Assembly (NCBI GenBank): GCA_025656505.1
Contig: JAHXHR010000028.1
Location: forward strand, 1-33,238
Length of the DNA: 33,238 bases
DNA from: Candidatus Thiodiazotropha sp. (ex Epidulcina cf. delphinae)
GTDB lineage: Bacteria > Pseudomonadota > Gammaproteobacteria > Chromatiales > Chromatiaceae
Reading direction: 5' to 3'
The position numbers and the translations under genes were made by a program. Positions 16,129 to 24,111 of the stretch are shown here, piece by piece (position 1 is the first letter of the stretch; the number at the start of each line of letters is the position of its first letter). The notes under the pieces are model-generated. The model worked only from the letters and a program-made list of their open reading frames with translations. It did not search any database and was not told the DNA's origin.

Positions 16129-18168
16129 ATGAGTATTAAAACGTACTTGGCTATCTTGATCCTCACCTGTCTGGCAGGAGGGTATGCTCTGGAAGCCGCT
16201 CTTTCCAGGCAATTCGACAATATCCATGAACTGTCTGATAGATATAATACCGATTTACTATGGGAAAAAGATCTTCAACGCACGGGCGAGAATACCGCAC
16301 AATTCCTAATCTCAGTCGATTTAATACTTGGCTCAGGAAATACATATCTTCTGGACGGTACATTCAAAAAAGGCGTTCTCTTACATGATTCTTTTACCGA
16401 GTTATCAAAAAACACTTCATTGCTAGTGAACTCAAACATATTGGCGGAATCCGCAAAACAGATCAGATCCATCAATGAGCTATTAGCCAAGGCCGACAAT
16501 CTTACGAACGATAACTATTTAGAGAAAAAATTATCTGAACTTCTTATTCAGCATGACCAACTGGGTCGTCTACTGGAAAAAAACATTCGGGCCGCCATGT
16601 ATGATATAAGGGAAAAACTGCACCAGGATGCGTTGGCTCTTAATGATAAAAAAGACCATGCGGCTATGATAAGGCATATCTCCAGGGGTCTATTCTCACT
16701 ACTCATCGCCATACTCTGGTATTGGGCAAGTAAGCAAATCAGCATACCGCTAAGAAACTTGAAAGCATTATCCGCCAACGCGCTCACCGGAAATAGCTTT
16801 GAAGCCATCGCTTCAGGACCAAAAGAGATTATTGATTTGAGCAATCACCTGGAGGATCTGACAGCAACACTTTTCTATCAGGCTTCTCACGATCAATTAA
16901 CCGGCCTCTATAATCGCAGGGCATTTGAACGTTTTCTAAAAAAGAAACCGGATGAAGGTGAAAGTCACATCCAAACCAACGCGCTATGCTTCATCGATCT
17001 CGACTATTTCAAAACGATCAATGATGCATGCGGACATGCGGAAGGTGATAAATTACTCGCCAGTGTGGCTCATGTCCTCACCAGTAAAGTTCGCGCCAGC
17101 GATATTATTGCCCGTATAGGCGGAGACGAATTCGCTATCCTGTTTATCGGCTGCGAACTGGAAGAGGCTTTACGCATCAGTGAGGGCATCAGAACCGGCA
17201 TTAACGATATACAGCATAGTTGTGGCAATAAATATTTTCAGGTAGGAGCAAGTATTGGCGTAACCGAAATCGTGGGTAGTAAACGGATAATAACGGAAAT
17301 CCTGAATTCAGCGGATATTGCCTGCAGCATTGCAAAAGAGTCGGGCAGAAACAAAGTTCATGCTTTCGATCACGGCAGTGAATTATCCGTCCTACATCGC
17401 AAACAGATGATATCTGTCGAACAGATCAAGGATGCCGTCACTCATAACAATTTTAAATTATTCAAACAGGATATCGTACCCTTTGATTTACAGGCTAATG
17501 CTAACGTCAGAATGGAAATATTGCTTAGAATGCAACAACCGAACGGCGGCATTATAGCGCCTGATAATTTCCTTCCGGTGGCTGAGCGTTACCAGTTGTC
17601 GAATCGCATTGATCGTTGGGTGATCAATCAGACCATCGACTGGTTCCACAGGCATCCGATCGAACTGGAAAATACCGAGTCTATTTCTATAAATCTTTCA
17701 GTCCAGTCTTTATCGGACAATGACCTGAAGAAATTCATTATTGAAAAATTAAAACACGATGACTTTCCCGCTGACAGACTCTATTTTGAAATAAAGGAAG
17801 CTGAGGCAATGTCCAATATTGATGATGCAAAACGATTTATGCAAGAACTAGGTTATCACGGCTGCAAATTCGCACTGGATAACTTCGGCAGTGGGCACTC
17901 ATCCTATGCCTACTTAAAGCAGTTACCGACCGATATCATCAAAATTGACGGCGCTTTGGTAAAAGAGATGACTAATAACTCAGTCGACTATGCAACGGTA
18001 AAATCGATAGTAGAAATATCAAAAGCGGTTAATCAGTTAACCATTGCAGGGTCCGTGGAAAATGATGAAATTGCGGAATCCCTAAGAAAACTGAATGTTG
18101 ATTTCGCACAGGGATTCCTCTTCTCCAAACCTGAACCTCTTGATAATTACAAAGTTCCTAAAAATTAA
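16129..18168 (+). CDS. Membrane GGDEF protein with degenerate EAL domain
   Basis: This 679-aa inner-membrane protein has membrane segments at ~5-22 and ~183-204 around a helical periplasmic sensor. A GGDEF domain follows (331-335 GGDEF, with RASD at 322-325 as inhibitory site) and looks able to make c-di-GMP. The C-terminal EAL domain is altered at key positions: EILLRM replaces EALLRW (Glu463 kept), LDNFGSG replaces DDFGTG (Asp584 kept, Asn585 replaces the second metal-binding Asp), and IAGSVE replaces the usual AEGVE. Phosphodiesterase activity is therefore doubtful; it may bind c-di-GMP as a sensor. It ends a unit with the barrel and exported proteins. Confidence 0.85.
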   Translation: MSIKTYLAILILTCLAGGYALEAALSRQFDNIHELSDRYNTDLLWEKDLQRTGENTAQFLISVDLILGSGNTYLLDGTFKKGVLLHDSFTELSKNTSLLVNSNILAESAKQIRSINELLAKADNLTNDNYLEKKLSELLIQHDQLGRLLEKNIRAAMYDIREKLHQDALALNDKKDHAAMIRHISRGLFSLLIAILWYWASKQISIPLRNLKALSANALTGNSFEAIASGPKEIIDLSNHLEDLTATLFYQASHDQLTGLYNRRAFERFLKKKPDEGESHIQTNALCFIDLDYFKTINDACGHAEGDKLLASVAHVLTSKVRASDIIARIGGDEFAILFIGCELEEALRISEGIRTGINDIQHSCGNKYFQVGASIGVTEIVGSKRIITEILNSADIACSIAKESGRNKVHAFDHGSELSVLHRKQMISVEQIKDAVTHNNFKLFKQDIVPFDLQANANVRMEILLRMQQPNGGIIAPDNFLPVAERYQLSNRIDRWVINQTIDWFHRHPIELENTESISINLSVQSLSDNDLKKFIIEKLKHDDFPADRLYFEIKEAEAMSNIDDAKRFMQELGYHGCKFALDNFGSGHSSYAYLKQLPTDIIKIDGALVKEMTNNSVDYATVKSIVEISKAVNQLTIAGSVENDEIAESLRKLNVDFAQGFLFSKPEPLDNYKVPKN

Positions 18169-18171
18169 CGG

Positions 18172-18345
18172 GAATTCGTTTGAGCATTTTCATGATGGTG
18201 GTTTTACCCGCGCCGTTGTGGTCGAGCAGGCCAACGATCTCCCTTTGACCGATCTAGCCCGGATATTTCACCCGGGCTAGAATGAGACCTGGTCGACTGC
18301 CGTCAGATCGCCGTAGATTCGGGTTAAAGATTTAACTCGGATCAT
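18172..18345 (-). pseudogene. ABC transporter ATPase remnant interrupted by a palindromic repeat
   Basis: On the minus strand, after a good AGGAG site, ATG 18345 opens a frame reading MIRVKSLTRIYGDLTAVDQ, the first strands of an ABC ATPase. It reaches ...VSF and hits TAG exactly where the 27-bp palindrome begins. After the repeat a second frame resumes with REIVGLLDHNGAGKTTIMKM, the Walker A region, and is cut off at 18172 by the end of the GGDEF/EAL gene. Only about 50 codons of a ~230-300-codon gene survive. The layout shows an insertion inside a once-functional ABC-2 type ATPase gene, followed by deletion of its remainder. Confidence 0.8.
18254..18280 (+). repeat. 27-bp palindromic repeat inside the ABC ATPase remnant
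   Basis: CTAGCCCGG (18254-18262) and CCGGGCTAG (18272-18280) are perfect inverted arms around ATATTTCAC. It is 24/27 identical (inverted) to 13705-13731, and its arms share CTAGCCCG with the ends of the foldback element at 7044. It may also act as a hairpin between the convergent genes on either side. Confidence 0.75.
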
Positions 18346-18364
18346 CAATGGACTCCTACCGTCA

Positions 18365-19762
18365 CTAATATTCATTCATTTCGCTGTCGATATCTATGTC
18401 ATGATGAGGAATTAATCCATACTGACGAATCAATCGACGCAACCTCGGCCTCGAAACCCCAAGTATTTCGCAAGCTTGGCCTTTGTGCCAACCCGTTGCC
18501 TCCAGAACACGTTTGACATGCACGCGCTCGATATCTTCAAGGCTTTGTTCAGTCAGCGGTTTGTAATCCCTATGGTGGCATATATTGCGCAATTTTTCTG
18601 CTCTCAAGGGCTCCGGTAGCTGATCCCTGGTCAAAGAGTCGCCTTGAGACAGGGCAATACTCTTCATCAGTATATTCTCAAGTTCTCGAACGTTACCCGG
18701 CCACTCATAGTGTTCAAATGCTTCCAACACCTCCTTGGTAATATGCGTAACATTACGATGCAATTCCTTATTGATCCGCCCCAAAAGGGTCTGAATGAGA
18801 TCCATTAGATCCTCTTTACGTTCACGCAAGGGCGGCAGATGGATATTGACCACCTGCAGCCGGTAATAAAGATCTTCACGAAAGGCTTTTTCGCTAACCT
18901 TTTCCGCCAGATCAACGTTGGTCGCTGTAATTACCCTGGCATCGGTGGTTTGAGACTTTTCGGCTCCCAGCGCGGTGAACTCTTTATACTGTAAAACCCT
19001 CAGCAACTTGGCCTGCATACCTAACGATAGTTCTCCAACCTCATCCAGGAAGATTGTTCCACCCCGGGCCAAGGAAAACTTACCCTCTTGACGAACCACC
19101 GCACCTGTGAATGCGCCTTTTTCATGGCCGAACATGTCCGATTCAAGCAATGTCTCCACCAAAGCCGCACAGTTGACGGCCACGAATGGACCACTGGGGT
19201 TTTGCCCCGAGCGGTGGATGGCTCTCGCAACCAATTCCTTACCTGTACCGGATTCGCCGGTAATCAAAACCGTAGCAGGACTTTTTGCCACCAAGCCGAT
19301 GGTCTTGAATATCTCCTTCATGGCTCGGCTGCGGCCGACCATGCTCAAGATGTCACCAATATTTTCCGGATTGGTGGGGATAAACAGGTTTTCCGTATCC
19401 TTTGTCGTGGTCAATAACCGGGTAATGGAAGTATCCAATTCATCGATATCGATCGGTTTGTGAATATAATCTTCCGCACCCTGTTGCATGGCTTCAATCG
19501 TGCTGTCCATATCATGGAATGCGGTGATCATAATCACATGTACATTCGGTAATAATTTCTTGAAGTCCTGAAGGCCCTCAAGCCCGGAACGTCCCGGCAT
19601 GCGTATATCGAGAATAATCAAATCGGGATGCTGTGTGCCTGTAATTGCCAGGCCTTCATCCACACTACCGGCAATTTCCACATCATGATCCTGGCTTCGT
19701 AAATGAAACTGAAGTGTCAGGCAGCTAGCCTTATCGTCATCAACAATCAATATCTTGCTCAT
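18365..19762 (-). CDS. Sigma-54-dependent NtrC-family response regulator
   Basis: This 465-aa protein activates sigma-54 promoters on phosphorylation. REC ~1-120 has the acidic pair DDDK and phospho-Asp52 in LDIRMPG. The AAA+ domain ~145-380 has Walker A GESGTGKELVARAIH, the sigma-54 contact loop GAFTGA (216-221) and Walker B GGTIFLDEVGEL. A Fis-type helix-turn-helix lies at the C-terminus (GQACEILGVSRPRLRRLI). All residues for activation are present. It overlaps the preceding kinase gene by 4 bp (ATGA), its obvious partner. It is the last gene of the minus-strand operon and the probable activator of the sigma-54 promoters at 31941 and 32245. Confidence 0.92.
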   Translation of the reverse strand: MSKILIVDDDKASCLTLQFHLRSQDHDVEIAGSVDEGLAITGTQHPDLIILDIRMPGRSGLEGLQDFKKLLPNVHVIMITAFHDMDSTIEAMQQGAEDYIHKPIDIDELDTSITRLLTTTKDTENLFIPTNPENIGDILSMVGRSRAMKEIFKTIGLVAKSPATVLITGESGTGKELVARAIHRSGQNPSGPFVAVNCAALVETLLESDMFGHEKGAFTGAVVRQEGKFSLARGGTIFLDEVGELSLGMQAKLLRVLQYKEFTALGAEKSQTTDARVITATNVDLAEKVSEKAFREDLYYRLQVVNIHLPPLRERKEDLMDLIQTLLGRINKELHRNVTHITKEVLEAFEHYEWPGNVRELENILMKSIALSQGDSLTRDQLPEPLRAEKLRNICHHRDYKPLTEQSLEDIERVHVKRVLEATGWHKGQACEILGVSRPRLRRLIRQYGLIPHHDIDIDSEMNEY

Positions 19763-22368
19763 GAGACCATCTCCTGAATGATCGTAGCATTATTATCCAT
19801 ATCAATTTGATGCCTGACAGGTATTACAACGGTGACACAACTCCCTGAAGGTATGTTTTGTGTTACAGATATGTTTGCCTGATGCTGGTCAAGAATACGT
19901 TTGACGATCGCCAGGCCGAGTCCTGTCCCCTTTGCCCATGTAGTAAAAAACGGCTCAAAAATCTTATCCCTCTCCTCTTCGATGACGCCACAACCGTTAT
20001 CACTGATTTCAACCCGGATCGCCGTACCCTCCATGCCCAATTCCAACATCACATCGATAACCACCATCGGGTCACTGCTGGATTCAGTGGCCTGGGCCGC
20101 ATTCGATATCAGATTGGAGAATACTTGTCTCAGTTTTGTTGCGTCGGCATGCAAGGTAGGCAAACCCGGATGATAATTGGTGATCAACTTAATCTTGTAT
20201 TCATCGATTCTTCGCTGAGACAGACTGATTGACATATCGATGATCTTATCGATGGTAAGCCATTCCAGTTTCAGTGCATCCGGCCGGGAATAGGTGAGCA
20301 TATCCGAGAGAATCTCTTCCATATAGCGGATCTGCTCAAGTGAGGCATTGCATAGTCCTTTCACTTCAGCATCGACATCCATATCCAACTGCTTACCCAG
20401 AATCTGAAGAGTCATTTTTACCGATGAGAGGGGATTGCGAAGATCATGGGCGATCATGCTCGCCATCCTGCCCATGGCAGCCAGGGTTTCAGAGCGCGCC
20501 AGATCCCTGTTTTGTTGCTCCACCTCTGATTCAAGTCGCTTACGCACAGTAATATCCTCCTTAACTGCCAGAAAGTGGGTTATTTTTCCCGCTGTATTTC
20601 TTATTGCCGAAATAACCGCCCCTTCCCAGTAGAGTTCTCCGTTTTTTCTCCGGTTATGGAATTCGCCACGCCACTCACCTCCCTCTAATACCGTATTCCA
20701 TAAACTTTTATACTCTTTCTGACTGGTTTCACCGGATTTCAGAAAACGCGGGTTTTGACCAAGCACTTCTTGCGATTCATAACCGGAGACTTCGGTGAAT
20801 TTTGGGTTTACGTATTCGATAAGGCCATGATCATTGGTAATGATAACTACACTTGGACTCTGCTCCACTGCTTGATAGAGCTTCAGTAAATCCGTTTCGG
20901 CCTTACGCTTGTCTGTAATATCTTCACCAATACCGGTAACACCAATCACATTGCCGTCAGTATCATAGGAAAGTGTGTTATTCCATGCTATTAAACGCCG
21001 CCCACCACTCTTTATCTTTACCTTATTTTCATAGCGCCGTGGAAATCTATCAGGATTTCCGATTTGTTTAATTATCTCACCGATCTCATCAGCCAGTTCA
21101 TCGGGAACAAACTGCTGTAACCAGTTTCGGCCGATGACTTCGTTTTTATCCCATCCTGATATCTTGAGGAAATAGTTGTTACAGAATGTCACTTCTCCAT
21201 TGAGATTGATCGTCACTGCCGCCAGTTCTATATGCTCAAGGGTATATCTGAAGCGTTGTTCATAGTCTCTCTGGGCCATCACCGCCCGGCGATGTTGTTG
21301 TGAATAGGTCAATAGCCATGCAACCCCGGCAACCAATACAAACATTGCGAAATAGAGCGCATAGTGATTCTGTATAAAGAAGGATAACGTAGCAGAGAGT
21401 TCACGTGACGAGACGCGGGATATGATTTTCCAATAATATCCCGTCCCGTCATCACTGCCTACACTATCCCCATGGAATGGCAAGGTTCCCATTGCCGCAA
21501 TCAATGGACGAATGGTGGTAAAGGTATAAAGACCACTATCCGTCTGTATCCGGCCTTGGTCTTTCTCTGTGATTTTCATCCACTCATAGGAGTTGTCCGT
21601 CTGAAATCGGGCGTCATGACCCAGCATGAACCCCCATTCATCTTGCTGCCTTGGACTGCTCAGCCAATAGCCGTCATCGTTCACCAGTTCTATGTGATCA
21701 GCGATGTTGGCTGCGGCCCTGGTGAAGTTTTGAATCAGGCGATCACCCAAGTAGTTCAACAAAACAATCCCGCGCTTTCCCCCCTGACTGTCAAATACCG
21801 GTGTGCCGAAACGGATTACAGGCTTTAACGGATACTCGATTTCCCCCTCTTCCATGTTCAAATCGAATGGAGAGAGATATATATGCCCCCTGCCCAATAA
21901 CAGCGCTTCTTGAAAATAGTAACGGTTCCCTTTATTCTGCAGTTCCGATTCGGATACGACCTTGCTCTCTCCATGCGAGCAGTTGACTCGCACAACTTCC
22001 ATGCCCGTACTATCGATATATCGAATCTGATCATAGAACCCTTTGTTTTTCGCAAAGACCTTGAATTCTTCCGAGATTCTTTGTTCTTTGGCCCATGGCA
22101 GTGCTTCAGGCAGACCTCTACGTTCTATATGTTCTGCGAGAAATAGCAAATCGCTGACCACATCGGCGATATCCTTCTCAATCATCCGCCTGGCTAGATC
22201 GACATTGAGCAGTTCCCTCGACTCAACCGAAGAGCGCTCAGTGGTATAGAAGGTGTAATAATGCATCGCACCGATAATCATCAACACCAGACACATGGGT
22301 ATAAAAATAGCCGTGAAGCCCTTCAGCATTCCTAGACGGGTGACCGATGGTGGGTGCATTATCGGCAT
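19759..22368 (-). CDS. PAS-domain sensor histidine kinase
   Basis: This 869-aa inner-membrane kinase has membrane segments at ~16-38 and ~337-358 around a large periplasmic Cache-like sensor (YIDSTGMEVVRVN, then the paired FGTPVFD strand). Two PAS domains follow (~370-485, ending in a GIGEDITDKRK-type linker; ~495-610 ending VKEDITVRKRLE), then HisKA with phospho-His641 in MIAHDLRNP and an ATPase domain with NLISNAAQA, DNGCG and GTGLGLAIV boxes. It is of the NtrB/AtoS-like class that pairs with NtrC-type regulators. The second PAS resembles NifL/Aer-type redox sensors, but no cofactor residue can be read with certainty. Its start overlaps the preceding small gene by 10 bp. Confidence 0.9.
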   Translation of the reverse strand: MPIMHPPSVTRLGMLKGFTAIFIPMCLVLMIIGAMHYYTFYTTERSSVESRELLNVDLARRMIEKDIADVVSDLLFLAEHIERRGLPEALPWAKEQRISEEFKVFAKNKGFYDQIRYIDSTGMEVVRVNCSHGESKVVSESELQNKGNRYYFQEALLLGRGHIYLSPFDLNMEEGEIEYPLKPVIRFGTPVFDSQGGKRGIVLLNYLGDRLIQNFTRAAANIADHIELVNDDGYWLSSPRQQDEWGFMLGHDARFQTDNSYEWMKITEKDQGRIQTDSGLYTFTTIRPLIAAMGTLPFHGDSVGSDDGTGYYWKIISRVSSRELSATLSFFIQNHYALYFAMFVLVAGVAWLLTYSQQHRRAVMAQRDYEQRFRYTLEHIELAAVTINLNGEVTFCNNYFLKISGWDKNEVIGRNWLQQFVPDELADEIGEIIKQIGNPDRFPRRYENKVKIKSGGRRLIAWNNTLSYDTDGNVIGVTGIGEDITDKRKAETDLLKLYQAVEQSPSVVIITNDHGLIEYVNPKFTEVSGYESQEVLGQNPRFLKSGETSQKEYKSLWNTVLEGGEWRGEFHNRRKNGELYWEGAVISAIRNTAGKITHFLAVKEDITVRKRLESEVEQQNRDLARSETLAAMGRMASMIAHDLRNPLSSVKMTLQILGKQLDMDVDAEVKGLCNASLEQIRYMEEILSDMLTYSRPDALKLEWLTIDKIIDMSISLSQRRIDEYKIKLITNYHPGLPTLHADATKLRQVFSNLISNAAQATESSSDPMVVIDVMLELGMEGTAIRVEISDNGCGVIEEERDKIFEPFFTTWAKGTGLGLAIVKRILDQHQANISVTQNIPSGSCVTVVIPVRHQIDMDNNATIIQEMVS

Positions 22369-22691
22369 TGTTTATCTATATGTTGCTGTAATCTCTCGAT
22401 ATAGCCATCCTGGCTCTCATCGTTTTGGCGAGGCGCCAGAAACATCAGTCTGGCGGCAATGATATAGGGTTTACGATCTCCATCACCTGCGGGCTGTTTC
22501 TCATTCAATATCCGTTTAACACGCCCAATGACACCGTCTGGATACTGACAATATCTTGGCATAGTGACATACTCGCCATACCACTGCGCCGCTATGGAAA
22601 TTAATAATAATATCAATAGGATAACCAGAATCAATCTTAACGGTCGAAACGGGGTTTTCCTCCCTGCCTGTGGGCTGTCTGTATTAACCAT
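22359..22691 (-). CDS. Small single-pass membrane protein, unknown function
   Basis: This 110-aa protein has one membrane segment (LRLILVILLILLLISIAAQW, ~18-38) with a basic N-terminal side, which predicts an N-in topology. The periplasmic part (~40-110) has two cysteines, YCQYPD and a C-terminal KQCR, which might form a disulfide. I do not recognise a family. It lies between the HemY-like gene (13 bases) and the sensor kinase (10-bp overlap), so it may belong to the signalling unit. ATG 22691 has GAAGG directly before it, too close to be ideal. Confidence 0.65.
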   Translation of the reverse strand: MVNTDSPQAGRKTPFRPLRLILVILLILLLISIAAQWYGEYVTMPRYCQYPDGVIGRVKRILNEKQPAGDGDRKPYIIAARLMFLAPRQNDESQDGYIERLQQHIDKQCR

Positions 22692-22704
22692 CCTTCACCG
22701 TCTG

Positions 22705-24111
22705 TCATCTTGCCAACACAAATGACAGTTCCCGTGGTGAGAATTGCGCGCTTGATTTCAGTTTAACAGCTATCTTTTGAGCCAGTTGCCGACCTTGAAA
22801 TATACGTTCTCTTACCGACACACCGTTTTGATAATTAGCATTAAGATAAAGACCAGGGAGCGTTCTTATCATGTTCTCAATTTTCTCTAAGCGCGCTTGA
22901 TACCGACCATGATAGAGAGGAAGTCCTTGGTAATGCCTATCAACCCGGATGTAGTTCTCTGACCCTTTTATTCCAAGCAGTGGTTTCAAGTCAGACAAGA
23001 CCAGATCCGCTAATATTTCATCACTTTGATCGACCTGTTCCGGATGACGCGCTCCGCCCAGATAGGTAGTCAACAGCGTATTCTCACTCGGCGCTCTTTC
23101 CGGGAATAGGCGGCTCATCCACAGGTTGCCGTTGAAAGAAAGACGGTTTTGACCGGAAACGAGGAAACCCGTGCCATCCAACGGATGGTTGATGCTGCCG
23201 CTTTCGATGCCGATGTGCAAGACGGCAATGGGCGCATACGCAATTTCCGCCAGTAATTGACTCAGGGATTCATCGACAGGTCTTAGCAGATCGGCAGCGA
23301 TATCCGCCGGCGTACTCACCACCAGATGAGGTATGGATATCTGATGCTGAACCCCCTCTTTTCCGGCCGTTACCTGCCAATAGTCCTGATATTTCCTTAC
23401 CGACCCGACTCGCATGCCACATCGCAGCGTCACACCTGATGTATCCGCCAGGGCATTGACGAGATCAGACATGCCCCCGGTAAATGAGAAGGTATCCGCC
23501 TTATTCACCCTGCGACGCTTCAGGACACGATTGATCAGCATGCCCACGGTAAGGCTGCCATAGCGCTGTTCAAGCGCCTTGAGCCTAGGCAGCACCGAAC
23601 GAGCCTCAGCCAGGTCCGGATCAGATGCCAGGGTGCCTGCAACGAAGGGATCCATGGCGGTATCGAGAATTTCCCGTCCCAGGCGGCGTTCTATGAAAGT
23701 GGAGACCGTCTCATCCTCCTGACGGCTCCTCGGAATCATAATCTCCGTAATCAAGCGCAGTTTTGTGAAGAGACTCCAGAGTGGCGAAGCGAGCAGTGCC
23801 GGCATCAGCATAGGCGCCTGAATCAATTCGCCGTTATGCACCACATAGCGGTTGAGCGTCTCGTCACGCAGTCGTTTGCTGTGTGACAGACCTGTCTGCT
23901 GAATCATCTGATCAACCTCATTTCTGAAATTCACCAGTAATCCGGCCCCCCGCTCCGTGGTATAGCCTGCTTCAGTGGTAGTGCGGATTTTTCCACCAGG
24001 CCGTTCATCCGCCTCCCAGACCTCTACTGAGACACCCTGCTGCGCCAGCCACCAGGCCGTTGACAGGCCGGAAATGCCTCCGCCGATAATCAGTACGGCA
24101 GTCTCTGTCAT
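22705..24111 (-). CDS. hemY: HemY-like oxygen-dependent porphyrinogen oxidase (FAD)
   Basis: This 468-aa flavoprotein has the N-terminal dinucleotide-binding motif IIGGGISGLSTAWWL, the E at VEVWEADERPGGKI that contacts ribose, and a C-terminal FAD segment of the LYLNANYQNGVSVRERIFQGRQLA type. HemY oxidises protoporphyrinogen IX to protoporphyrin IX (or coproporphyrinogen III in Gram-positive types) with O2. Length fits (usually 450-480). Its placement next to a radical SAM protein with tetrapyrrole-type repeats suggests a dedicated tetrapyrrole task. It may serve general heme synthesis, or act on another porphyrin-like substrate. It overlaps the radical SAM gene by 4 bp. Confidence 0.8.
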   Translation of the reverse strand: MTETAVLIIGGGISGLSTAWWLAQQGVSVEVWEADERPGGKIRTTTEAGYTTERGAGLLVNFRNEVDQMIQQTGLSHSKRLRDETLNRYVVHNGELIQAPMLMPALLASPLWSLFTKLRLITEIMIPRSRQEDETVSTFIERRLGREILDTAMDPFVAGTLASDPDLAEARSVLPRLKALEQRYGSLTVGMLINRVLKRRRVNKADTFSFTGGMSDLVNALADTSGVTLRCGMRVGSVRKYQDYWQVTAGKEGVQHQISIPHLVVSTPADIAADLLRPVDESLSQLLAEIAYAPIAVLHIGIESGSINHPLDGTGFLVSGQNRLSFNGNLWMSRLFPERAPSENTLLTTYLGGARHPEQVDQSDEILADLVLSDLKPLLGIKGSENYIRVDRHYQGLPLYHGRYQARLEKIENMIRTLPGLYLNANYQNGVSVRERIFQGRQLAQKIAVKLKSSAQFSPRELSFVLAR

